DNA of 64,000 bases from Protonemura montana (Eukaryota; Arthropoda; Insecta; Plecoptera; Nemouridae), in NCBI GenBank assembly GCA_947568835.1, contig OX387611.1, positions 11,446,350 to 11,510,349 of the forward strand. Direction: 5' to 3'. Positions within the stretch are counted from its first letter, which is position 1. Every line of letters starts with the position of its first letter. Under the pieces are notes generated by a model, which saw only the letters and a list, made by a program, of their open reading frames with translations, was not told the origin of the DNA and did no database searches. Shown here in pieces: positions 11,524-22,253 of this stretch. The position numbers were made by a program, and so were the translations under genes.

Positions 11524-11690
11524 CATTTTACCCTCCTTCGGAAGGGGCGTTAAGCCGGTGATCCCCTTGGTGCTCTTCAACAGGAGTAGGCTATGTGCCG
11601 GCACCGGGTTTTCCCTTCTCCTTTCTAGGCTAGGTTAGGTTCATCATCATCCTCATCAACAGTGCGTCGTTAAACACCACAAATAAACAA
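11524..11690 (+). mobile_element. 5S-derived SINE, 5'-truncated copy
   Basis: SINE body from CCTTCGGAAGGGGCG to the tail AAACACCACAAATAA. The head is absent. Confidence 0.7.
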
Positions 11691-13008
11691 GAATAGTTTA
11701 ATATTTCCTTAATTGCAAATAGTCATTTTAGCTAGAATAGAAAAAAAATACATATATTTTTCAGATCATTCAAATTCAGATTCATTTATCAAGACATTTT
11801 GAATACATTTCATGGCAGAACAATGAGAGAAGACTTTTTTTAAAAAGCTTCTTGAGCTAGAGAGAATCCGTTCAAAACAAACTTAACTACACTGTGTTAT
11901 TTACATTTTATACTGGGACAATTTTGTTTAACAGTTGCAAGATCCACAAGCATAGACACAACCTTTCATTTTGGCTAGTCGATGTTTTGGAAGCACACCT
12001 AAGCGCAGTATTTTCAGGTTATCAACAAAGACTTTCATCAAAGATGGCTGACCCCCCGTTGCCTAAAAACATTCGCTTATAAGAGCTAGTAGGAAACAAG
12101 GCTGTGAGTTAATCATTGTTGTTGGCAGTTCTATCTGAAAATTAGGTAAAGCCTCGTTCACGTGCAATATAAATATCATACATCAGTTAATACTTCTACA
12201 CTCGTTATCGCCAGCATTAATCACGCGCTCGTTTAACAAAATTAGCGTGCACGATCCAACAAAACCTAAATTATCTGAGCAAAAACTAACTCAACGCCTA
12301 AAAGCACGCTGTCAAACGTCCAGGAATGCGGTAAGATGCAAGATTTTGCGTGGTTGTCAACCCCTAGATTGACAGTTTTGCTTCTGGAAAATGACTTGAC
12401 GATGGCGACTCGCACATTTGACCTGCTACAAAGAACGATGCCTCTTTGCCAACCTTGCCAACCATTTTGGTCTAAACTAGAGATGGGCACCAATAAAAAT
12501 GAACCAGTTATTTGGTGGACAGCACAGTTTGCTTCATCTTATATCTCTTTGAATACAGAAAATCCAGATCAAAACGTTTACATAACTTGAGAGAAACTTG
12601 AAATTTTACAAAGTGAGCCTTGAAGAGAGGTAGAAAACGTTCATACATGTACAATTAGTCAAGAGTCCCAGCGCTAATGTTAAATGTCTTTCCTAACAAA
12701 TGGTGGATAGGTGACTGCTATACCAAAAAAAAAAAAAAATGGTTGGCTAGAAAAAAAAAAAAAAAAAATGCATATTTTCAGCCTTAATTATCTCAGCAGA
12801 AAGTTTAACATTAGCTCTGGGACTTGTCAAAACCGTTAAACACAATGGCAAGAAACACTTTACTACACAGCTTGGTGCAACTGAATTTTGGCTTCTCAGT
12901 AAAAATTTCATTTAAAATTGTTTGTGCTTTCTTTTTAATTTTTTTTTTGAAGTGAATCAGCGCCCATGCCCGGTCTATTCTTCTCGCCAAATTCCTAAAG
13001 TTTCATCG
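11691..13008. other. Gap downstream of gamma-tubulin, no gene seen
   Basis: It holds A runs at 12725-12739 and 12751-12768. The CAGCAGAAAGTTTAACATTAG motif near 12795 resembles the founder of the 47-bp array at 20.5 kb. It probably contains the gamma-tubulin 3' untranslated region. No clear poly(A) signal was seen on the minus strand. Confidence 0.4.
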
Positions 13009-13308
13009 TTAATTCCCGGCCCTATCCCCACGCTCCAAGCCCCGCTCGATGTAATTCGGAAACCGAGCCGACTTATACTCGTCCACGAGCTCCTGCACGA
13101 CTTCCCTCGAGACGTCGAGCTCTTCGAGGCTGTCGGCGAACATCGCTTCCTTGCGGAACTGCTCGAGGAACGCCTCTCGCTTGCGCAGTTTGTCGTACTG
13201 CTGCAGGCAACGTTCGAATAACGTCGAGATGTTCGTGTGGTTGGCGAGCATGAGGCCAGAAACGCGATGCGCTGTTTTCACGTACGGCGACTGCCGGGAG
13301 AGCGCCAC
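13009..13308 (-). CDS. TUBG1: Gamma-tubulin exon 5 (terminal)
   Basis: Encodes the last 99 residues including [13 protein letters not shown] and [17 protein letters not shown], then TAA. The acceptor is TTTCGCAG. Confidence 0.97.
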   Translation of the reverse strand: MALSRQSPYVKTAHRVSGLMLANHTNISTLFERCLQQYDKLRKREAFLEQFRKEAMFADSLEELDVSREVVQELVDEYKSARFPNYIERGLERGDRAGN

Positions 13309-16300
13309 CTGCGAAAGAGACTCGTGATTAAAAAAATAGTTGATCACCCTACAAAAACGAGCTCTAATATCCAGCCAGTAAGCCAGTACTGACCCTTCTG
13401 CAGAGATCTGGATGAAAGATTCAAGTATTTAAACATTTTAAAGTACTGACTCTCATTAGCTTGTATATTTTTAATGTTGTTATATTTGTTTTTGATAATG
13501 AGGGGTTGGAAAAGTCTCAAACAAATTCTTATGCTACCAGACAGAAATTAAAATATGAGCATGATAAACCAAATGTATCTATTTAAAAAAAAAATACCTT
13601 TTTATGCTGGTAGTTTATTTTATAGTAAACTTCCTTCAGAGCTAAAAGTTAAAGAATGTAATGAATTCAAACATTGTCATAAACAAATAAGCATAGACAA
13701 ATTTTTCCTGACTTTCCTGTATTACATTTGATGTTCTTGTGGAATAAAATAAAATAATAATAATAAAAACTGTAGAGATAAAAGTGTGCCCCACATAAAG
13801 GTGACCAACAGCAAAGGCTGTTTTCTGCTCCTTTCTGTATTTCCTGTTTTCAATTTACACCCGCTAAATTTTTCTTTTAAACTGGTCAAAAAGTATTTTT
13901 AATTCAAAAATCCTTTCTAAAATAAAGCATACATGACTGATAACTGCTTCAGTTTTCTTTTACTTTTCATTCAAATTTTTGCTGATAGTTTTTAGTGGAT
14001 TTTTATGGAATCGAAACAAACAGACTTTTTATTAATAGATTATTTGCCATACCAAACCTAATCTGCTCTTTTCATTTGGTCACTTCTGACTTGTTTGTCC
14101 AGTACCCATGCAACTAACATTTCCAAACAACTAGGTTGACATGAGCTAAACCCTACGTATGAATGGGACAGCTCCAAACACTGAGTATTACTGGCTAAAT
14201 TGTAAACTTATGTACGTAGTGTGTTTTATATACGAATTAAGCTTTTTAATCATTTACCCCTTGATTGTACAACAGGAACCAATTAAAAAAAATGTAAGAC
14301 AAAAGTAAAACAGGTTTTATTCGACAATCCTCTCTATTGAGTGGAGAAATTATTTTAAATCATTAGTTAGTATGTTATTATGTATTGTGCATTATTAACT
14401 ATACATTATTATTATTGCAATATTTATTTTAATGTGTTGTTTTATTATGTAACATTGTACATGAACTGACGAGCCCATTATCCAGTAACCAGTTTGTGAT
14501 TTACACGGGCAATAAATAAATAAAAATTGAAATATTGTGACCCAAAATTTGTCACCTTTATGTAAAAATAAAATTGTCAAAATTTGACTAACCTGTATGC
14601 TCGCCGGTCCCCAGGGGATAAAGTTGGCAAGCTTGCGTTCTCGAATTCTTAGCAGCGATTTGTGTACTTGTGTTGGGTCGACCTCGCCCTGCAACAGACA
14701 CACGTTTGGTCACCCAAGGTACTACAGGCCATATCACACTTTGGAGAGGGATGATTTTTTAAATTTGTATTAAAGGAAAAAAAATATATCTATTTGGTAA
14801 CAATTTAATTTTTTTGGATCAAAATAGATTCATTTGGTTTTAGATTGATTTGCTGTTTTGACAACTGCGGCACTGGTCTAATGGCGTTGGTGAATGAGAG
14901 GATGACGATGTTGATGATGAACCAAACCTAGCCTAGAAGGGAGGAGGGGAAACCTGGTGCCGGCACGTAGCCTACTCCTGTCGAAGACCAAGGGGACCAC
15001 CGGCTTAACGTCCCTTCCGAAGGACGGTACAACGCGAACAACAGGATTCCTCCACAAATCCATGCTGTCGAGAGGTTGATAAGCAAGGCGAGTGAAGTTG
15101 CTGTACTAACTTTCATCCCTCCAACCTCTCTCCCGAACAGAACTGGTCATGTGTATGATGGTCACTTATCCAATACCTGACCCAGCGCAGTGTTGCTTAA
15201 CTTTCATCCCTCCAACCTCTCTCCCGAACAGAACTGGTCATGTGTATGATGGTCACCTATCCAATACATGACCCAGCGCAGTGTTGCTTAACTTTCATCC
15301 CTCCAACCTCTCTCCCAAACAGAACTGGCCATGTGTATGATGGTCACCCATCTAATACCTGACCCAGCGCAGTGTTGCTTAACTTTCATCCCTCCAACCT
15401 CTCTCCCGAACAGAACTGGTCATGTGTATGATGGTCACCTATCCAATACCTGACCCAGCGCAGTGTTGCTTAACTTTCATCCCTCCAACCTCTCTCCCGA
15501 ACAGAACTGGTCATGTGTATGATGGTCACCCATCCAATACCTGACTCAGCGCAGTGTTGCTTGACTTTCATCCCTCCAACCTCTCTCCCGAACAGAACTG
15601 GTCATGTGTATGATGGTCACCCATCCTATTGGATCCTATTGGCTTGGTTGACAGCAATTTTATCTTGATTTTCCACATCTGCATTTTCAAAAAAGCCGCT
15701 GGAAAAAACTCTCCTCTTAAATTTACCTAAAATTATTTCTTTATTGTTGACAACATATGAATGTTTATTTGTGCCAAATTTCAGAGTTGGCCCTCCACTA
15801 CTTGTCAAGAAAAAAAATATCTTGTGTAAAAAAGTTTTTTATCAGGCAGTTAAACAGCATAGATCTTATACCCACGATGTGTAGCATTGTGCTTTTAGCT
15901 CAGGCTTTGATCAACATGGTGAGTAATGCTCATTGTACATTTTCTTGTTATTCCACTCTCACTACATGTTTATTCTGGGAAAGCACACTTTCATCAAGCG
16001 ACATGTTGAAACTAGAAATGTGCGCAGTTAACCAAGTGGTACATATCCATACGTTGTCAACAGTATTATTTTTTAATGTAAATTAAAGAGGAGGGTTTCT
16101 TCCAGCAGTGTTTTTTTTTTAACGCAGATGTAGAAATTCAAGATAAAATTGCTGTCAACCAAGTGGTACATATTATTACATTTTCAAGCAGAGAATTGAA
16201 TTACCTCTCAGATGAGCTCTCCTGGAACTCTGTAGCTGTCCACCAAGTGGTACATATTATTACATTTACAAGCAGATAATTGAATTACCTCTCAGATGAG

Positions 16301-18891
16301 CTCTCCTGGAACTCTGTAGCTGTCCACCAAGTGGTACATATTATTACATTTACAAGCAGATAATTGAATTACCTCTCAGATGAGCTCTCCTGGAACTCTG
16401 TAGCTGTCATACAACCCTAGATAATGTGACGGTAATACGCTTGCAGGGGGTGAAAACGCCCAAACTTGAACCCCCTGTAACTTTCGGAAAAAAAAAAAGA
16501 TTTTACTCAAACTAACATTCTGAACAAGTGTGCCGAATTTCATGAAATTCAGAGTCGGTCATGGTCAAAACTCATTTTAAGTGTAGATGGAATGACCCAA
16601 ATACAAAACAAAACAAACTAACCACAGAAGTAAGGCAGGCAAGTACGATGGACCGTTTTATAGTCAGGCAAGATCGTGAAAGTTAAGTGTTTAGTACCTG
16701 AATGATGTTCAAGATCGATATGTAGCAGTGATCCGCACCACGTTCGTAAGCGGAAGACACCATCATGTTCTTGGGCTGCAGCAGCCGACGCATCACGTCA
16801 AGTACGGTGGTCTTACGCACGCTGGCGGCGTCGTTGTCTGAAGCTAGAGGCGTATAGCCGGTCATCAAGAAGTGAAGCTGTGGCGTAGGGATCAGCGGCG
16901 CGATGAGACCGACCTAGTACAGCGGTAAAATTACTTGGTTGATGTCTTTTGTTTAACGACCACTGCGGCTTAAGCACCCTTAATACTAGTATATATGATA
17001 AATTCATTGTTAATTTGAAGTGTGTTATTATGGTGTGTGTGTGTGTGAACTGTGTTATTTAGTATATTTAGTGTACACCTGTTTCTCTTTATTTTCCATT
17101 TATTTATTATTATTTCATATTCTATTCTTATTTCTCATTCTATATCTTAATCCTATTTAGAATAATTGATTTATGTAAATAGGATGCCAAGAGTTTGAAT
17201 ATCTCTCATGGTAATGAAGGTAAGAGAGAAGAAAATTGGCTTCGCATGGTGAACTCGTCGAGAAATTTCTAGAATTCATGAGAATTTCGACGTTTCAACG
17301 AGTTGTTTCGTCGTGATGTCATAATTCTAAAAAATTCAAGAAATTTCTTGAAGCGACGCCAATTTTCTTCTCTGTTAAGTTGAGCTGCCGAGCTCTTTCC
17401 TTCTTTACCCCAGCAAAATTTACTGATTGATTATGAATAAGCCCTGGTTGCTTGCAAAAAATGTATTACAAAAATCAAGGCTAGAAGTTGCATGTATCAG
17501 TTTGGTTAACTGAATTTTTCAGAATATTTTGCTTTCCTCCGTTCCTTTGCTGCAGGTTTCCACTGGAAATTCAAATTAGGAGGGTGTTTTTTAAATAAGC
17601 TTTTATAAAGGAGTTTCTTGCAAATGAACCAGATGGTTTCTTGTTTAGATCAATTGTTTCGTTTCTTGATTAGATAGCACAAAATAGCTAGAGATTACGC
17701 TATAGAGCTGTCAAAACCAAACAGGGATTTAGTCAGGTACTGGGTGGTTATACAATAACCTAAAAACTGGTCTGTAAATGCTGATGATTTCTTACTAAGT
17801 CGTTGTTCATGTAGGAGGGATAGCGAAGTGTTGTTGTTGACACGGACATTATTTTCGAGACCAGCGAGTTGATTTGCGTGAATGAAGGATTCTGGATGTG
17901 AAGCCTGCAAGTTTAAAACAATGACAGATTATATGCTATTTACAGAGAACTTGAAAAGTAATCGGTTTCTTGTAAGATTTTACAATTGATAAACTAAAAA
18001 AAAATTTAAGAAAATCATACATCTTAGAGGATTGGCCAAGACTCTGGAAAATCTGCAATTCGGAATGAGGCTAATTGAATATAATTTGTTTGCCCCAAAA
18101 ATATACCTATGCTTAGATATGGCAAACATGGATTTGTAGTATTGGTATGAGCTGATTTTTGCGAAGTTCTGATTTATTTACAAAGCATAGAATATGATGG
18201 AATCCTTTCTAGGATGCAGTGTACAGTAAAAAAAAACTTACCTATCAGTAGCAATTCTGTTGAGAGCAGTGTTGTCTAAAACAACTACACAATCTGCGCT
18301 TTGAGTTAGTCGTTTTAACGTGAGTAAAGAGTTGTAAGGCTGCACCACAACGTCGCTCATCTCGTCTTGATTCGGAAACACACTATAAGTCTGAATCAGT
18401 TTCTTTGGGAACCTATCAGTAAGCCGTTCAAGAATAAAAGAACCGGTTCCTGAACCTGTACCTCCTGCAATTGAGTGACACAGTACAAATCCTTCAAGAC
18501 TGTCCGATCCATCTGCTTCCCTGTCGATTATGTCAAATATATCCTCCGACAATGTTTCTCCTTGTGAGTAACCGCTTGCCCAATTGTTTCCTGCACCGCC
18601 CCCGTCCTTTGACAGGTAGATGTTTTCGGGGTTGTAAAGTTTGGAATATGACGAGGTCATGATAGAATGTATCACCCTGGGTTCCAAATCCAGCAAAACT
18701 GCTCGAGGAATGTAATGTTCATCATCAGCTTGATAGAAGAAGACATCTTTCCGATCTCCTCCATCTGTAGCAAAATCCTCCAAGATGCCATCCGGACTTA
18801 TACCATGTTCTTCGCAAAGTCGTTTCCAAAATTCGAACCCAATTTGATTGCCACACTGGCCAAGTTGGAGAGTTATCATTTCGCAAGGCAT
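13009..18891 (-). CDS. TUBG1: Gamma-tubulin, complete, 5 coding exons, 456 aa
   Basis: Gamma-tubulin is the core of the gamma-tubulin ring complex that nucleates microtubules at centrosomes and spindle poles. Exons, in gene order: 18891-18242, 17904-17796, 16913-16698, 14688-14593, 13308-13009. They sum to 1371 nt, close to the usual 450-455 residues. The N-terminal GQCGNQIG motif and the tubulin GTP-binding signature [10 protein letters not shown] are in exon 1. Conserved blocks follow: [18 protein letters not shown] (exon 3), [12 protein letters not shown] and [12 protein letters not shown] (exon 4), and [17 protein letters not shown] (exon 5). All donors and acceptors are canonical and in phase. 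Sequence around the C-terminus ([12 protein letters not shown]) separates it from alpha and beta tubulins. Introns carry a SINE with a 91-bp array, an 84-bp array and a foldback-like palindrome. The gene reads in the same direction as the transporter gene upstream of it. Confidence 0.97.
13309..14592. other. Gamma-tubulin intron 4, nothing else seen
   Basis: AT-rich intron. No exon, RNA or recognised repeat family stands out. Confidence 0.5.
14593..14688 (-). CDS. TUBG1: Gamma-tubulin exon 4
   Basis: 32 codons, [19 protein letters not shown] to PWGPASIQ, between TGTTGCAG and GTTAGT. Highly conserved gamma-tubulin segment. Confidence 0.96.
14862..15632 (-). mobile_element. 5S-derived SINE with six tandem 91-bp head units
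   Basis: It reads on the minus strand. The SINE body is at 14862-15110, then the 91-bp head segment is repeated six times, with TTTCATCCCTCCAACC starts spaced 91 bp apart from about 15112 to 15567. The 5' extreme of the 5S-like head is missing. It lies in gamma-tubulin intron 3. Confidence 0.88.
16185..16412. repeat. 84-bp tandem repeat, ~2.7 units
   Basis: Units run from CACCAAGTGGTACATATTATT through CTCAGATGAGCTCTCCTGG. Degenerate relatives of the AACCAAGTGGTACATA motif occur upstream at 16030 and 16158. Located in gamma-tubulin intron 3. Confidence 0.85.
16445..16610. repeat. Dispersed repeat, copy 2
   Basis: Same family and orientation as 7600-7765. Shares ACATTCTGAACAAGTG and TGGAATGACCC. 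Confidence 0.55.
16698..16913 (-). CDS. TUBG1: Gamma-tubulin exon 3
   Basis: 72 codons, phase 0 at both ends. Encodes [20 protein letters not shown] through [18 protein letters not shown]. Acceptor CTGTACTAG, donor GTACTA. Confidence 0.95.
17222..17388. repeat. Palindromic element in gamma-tubulin intron 2
   Basis: The outer arms GAGAAGAAAATTGGC and GCCAATTTTCTTCTC are inverted copies about 165 bp apart. Inner arms (GAGAAATTTCTAGAATT against AATTCAAGAAATTTCTTG) also pair partly. It could be a short foldback or MITE-type insertion. Confidence 0.55.
17796..17904 (-). CDS. TUBG1: Gamma-tubulin exon 2
   Basis: 109 nt between AACTTGCAG and GTAAGA, encoding the block LHIQNPSF to YPSYMNNDL. Only the frame set by exon 1 matches gamma-tubulin. 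Confidence 0.93.
18242..18891 (-). CDS. TUBG1: Gamma-tubulin exon 1
   Basis: Starts with the ATG at 18891-18889 and encodes residues 1-216 plus two bases of Arg217. It holds [20 protein letters not shown] and the [10 protein letters not shown] signature. It ends at GATAG before GTAAGT. Confidence 0.97.
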
Positions 18892-19164
18892 GTTTAAGTT
18901 ATTTTATGGCACACGATATAAAAGAAACGGTAGGCACGTAAAGCCAGGAGAGTAATTGACAGCGTTCTTCAAAGTCCGTTTCCCTCCATTTTGAAGAACC
19001 AGGCCCCAACCAGCAGCATATTCAGATTAAACATGGCGGATATTATAATACCCTTGAAGAGGCTACATCGAGAATTCTATGAAAAGTTGAACATGCTAAA
19101 CAGCATGTTCAATCGACTGAATCTTCCAGAATTAAAATCGTGTAAAAAATCTAGAAAAATGACA

Positions 19165-19515
19165 AAAACTTAAAGAGGTACTTTGAGGTAGATGGAAATT
19201 TTGTGCCCGAATTTTCTAAATGGGTTTAAAAGCATCCAACGCCCAACAACGACACGATTTCTTGCTACCTTGAGTAACTAAACCGGCTGTAACTACCAAA
19301 CGAAAATCTAGCCCAACTCATAAAACTTGTAAAATTATAAGAACATACAGAGGTACCTTCAGGTAAAAGGAAAATGTAGGCCGGATTTTCTGAAGGGGTT
19401 AAACGGCGTCCAACACCCGACACTAATACGATTTCTTGAGTACTACTTGAGTTACTAAACTGGCTGTAACTACTAAACAAAAACCAGGAAAAAATTGGAA
19501 ATATACATCTCTGCC
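19165..19515. repeat. Two diverged ~175-bp direct copies
   Basis: AGAGGTAC motifs lie at 19174 and 19349, followed in both copies by a GATTTCTTG segment and a GGCTGTAACTAC segment. This is an old tandem duplication upstream of gamma-tubulin. Confidence 0.55.
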
Positions 19516-19738
19516 TCAAGCTGAATCCTTGGTCGTTTGAATGTTTCTAACATTTTTCCTGACAGACAGTTTTAGCAAAAACTGGTTTTTGATTGTGTCG
19601 ATTTCCAAGTGGATCTGCGGAAGAGACAGCCACCAACACCGACATACCACCCCCCGACAACCCCCTATTACATGAAAGTATGCAGTTTAAACATTTTCTT
19701 TGGCTTTCTTTGTTTTGTCTGTTGAGCTAAAATTATTA

Positions 19739-20172
19739 TTATTTGTGGTGTTTAACGACGCACTGTTTTGACATATGGCCATGAGGTACTGGTCTAATGG
19801 CGTCGGTGAATGAGTGGATGATGATGAGGGTGATGATGAACCTAACATAGCCTAGAAGGTAGGAGGGGAAACCCGGTGCTGGCACGTAGCCTACTCCTGT
19901 TGAAGACCAAGGGGACCACCGGCTTAAGGTCCCTTCCGAAGGACGGTACAACGCGAACAGCAGGATTCCTCCACAAATCCATGCTGTCGAGAGGTTGATA
20001 AGCACGGCAAGTGGAGTTGCTGTACTAACTTTCATTGCTCCAACCTCTCTCCCGAACAGAACTGGTCATGTGTATGATGGTCACCCATCCAATACCTGAC
20101 TGAGCGCAGTGTTGCTTAACTTCGGTGATCTAACAAGAACCGGTGTTTCCAACACGCCAAACCGTTCGGTTT
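19739..20172 (-). mobile_element. 5S-derived SINE, near full length, single head
   Basis: It includes the tail, the body and the complete 5S-like head ending in AACACGCCAAACCGTTCGG. It serves as a reference single-head copy. Confidence 0.88.
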
Positions 20173-20539
20173 TTAAAGGATAGGTATGCGATTAGGTATT
20201 ATACGGGGAAACAATGACCCTTGCTTAGCTATTTATATAAAACAACAGCCTCGTTTTTGTAGACCCTGTGTCCATGCTTATTTCCACTCAATTATTTATG
20301 CCGTTGATATCGAAGTTTGATCCAAACCAACGAAATACTCTACGATCAAAGAAATACACTTAAATAGAAATTTAAGCAAGAAAACTCATCGAATATTCAC
20401 TCATCTTAGGCTGTGAACCTTTTCAGGAGCAACCAGAAATATCGAAATTAAATTTCATACGACAGTGGCTCCACTTAACGGCGTGTTCCGGTACTCTGCA
20501 TATTTCTCGGTAAAGTAGTCATTTGGCGGCCATCTTTCA

Positions 20540-21213
20540 CGCAGAAAGTTTAACATTAACGTTCTGTCTCTACCTAGAACCTGTACACTCAACGGTTTAA
20601 CATTAACGTTCTGCCTCTACCTAGAACCTGCACACTCAACGGTTTAACATTAACGTTCTGCCTCTACCTAGAACCTGCACACTCAACGGTTTAACATTAA
20701 CGTTCTGCCTCTACCTATAACCTGCACACTCAACGGTTTAACATTAACGTTCTGTCTCTACCTAGAACCTGCACACTCAACGGTTTAACATTAACGTTCT
20801 GCCTCCACCTAGAACCTACACACTCAATGGTTTAACATTAACGTTCTGTCTCTACCTAGAACCTGCACACTCAATGGTTTAACATTAACGTTCTGTCTCT
20901 ACCTAGAACCTGCACACTCAACGGTTTAACATTAACGTTCTGCCTCTACCTAGAACCTGCACACTCAACGGTTTAACATTAACGTTCTGTCTCTACCTAG
21001 AACCTGCACACTCAACGGTTTAACATTAACGTTCTGCCTCCACCTAGAACCTACACACTCAATGGTTTAACATTAACGTGCTGTCTCTACCTAGAACCTG
21101 CACACTCAATGGTTTAACATTAACGTTCTGCCTCTACCTAGAACCTGCACACTCAACGGTTTAACATTAACGTTCTGTCTCTACCTAGAACCTGCACACT
21201 CAACGGTATAACG
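20540..21213. repeat. 47-bp tandem array, ~14 units
   Basis: The unit is GGTTTAACATTAACGTTCTG plus CCTCTACCTAGAACCTGCACACTCAAC. A few variants (TCTC for CCTC, TACACACTCAATGG) recur in blocks. It lies between the 3' end of the transporter gene and the gamma-tubulin start. Confidence 0.92.
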
Positions 21214-21655
21214 AAAGTAGACAAAATAATAAACAACCATACCTTTCGTGTATAAATAAATTGTATTTGTTATTTTAATACTGAAATTCTAGTTACAATA
21301 ATGTACAAGGTCTAGGAATAAATAACGGTAGGTAATATAATTGGCAAAGTATAGTATAATCACAAGAGAGAGACACAAAAATACCGTCGCTACGCTAAAA
21401 TTTCACGCACCTTGGTACTACGTAGCACCAAACGCACACCAGTTCAATCTGCTCATTACCAGAGAGAAAGACACCGAACAGCTGTGAAAAAAAAAAAACT
21501 CGTGAAGGTACTTTGAAACACATCGGGACGATAGATTCTAAATGAAAAATATGGCGGTGAGCTGACACTGGGGTGCTCAGAGGTGCTAGGTCTTTCTTTG
21601 GAAAGCCAAGGAGAGCCCGTAATCAATACTTTAATATTGGAGCAATTTCAAACTA

Positions 21656-21661
21656 TTTATT
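21656..21661 (-). terminator. Possible poly(A) signal of the ABC transporter gene
   Basis: AATAAA on the minus strand, 467 nt past the TGA. It is the first canonical hexamer I found downstream. Confidence 0.3.
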
Positions 21662-22127
21662 TGTTGTGGTGAAGAAGAAAAGTGACGGGGAACGCAACTC
21701 ACTGACGTAGAAAATTTGCGTCGCGTAGCGCACATGTCGAAAAATGTCTAGAATTTCCGAGAAAATTCCGAGAAAAAACAGAGTTAAAATCCATCTCTAG
21801 TCTCTCTTTCCTTCTTCAACGCATCAAATACCCAGCCTTGTGGCATCCTATTCGCATTTTAACTACACAGATAGATTCTTCAGTGTTTAATAATATTGTT
21901 AAATGTAAAAATATGTCCACAAAATGAGTTCATTAAATAAAAAATAACATAATGTGTACAATTGACCACTTGATTGTAATAGCATGCACTGGTATGTTCT
22001 GCAAATGTCAATCCAATTCTTTTTTGGGCCCTGTATGCTCAAACACCAAGCACCAGCGATTGACCGTTTGTAAATACCAAAGCATCGAACTTCTGTGCGA
22101 TTTAACCGTACCATTGTTGCTGAGATC

Positions 22128-22253
22128 TCACTTGGGCGCTCCCCCCTGAAGACTGTACAGTTTGTAGTAGTGACCCCTCTGTGCCAACAACTGGTTATGT
22201 TTGCCCATCTCGGCCACGCGGCCACGGTTAATCACGCATATCACATCAGCATC
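22128..22253 (-). CDS. ABCB1: ABC transporter exon 22 (terminal)
   Basis: 41 codons and [23 protein letters not shown] and the C-terminus. Acceptor TTTTGTTTCCAG. Confidence 0.96.
   Translation of the reverse strand, partial: DADVICVINRGRVAEMGKHNQLLAQRGHYYKLYSLQGGAPK

Noticed and set aside
19739-20172. Genuine 5S rRNA gene in the SINE head
   Set aside because: Only the central part matches 5S and it continues into the SINE body without a T-run terminator.
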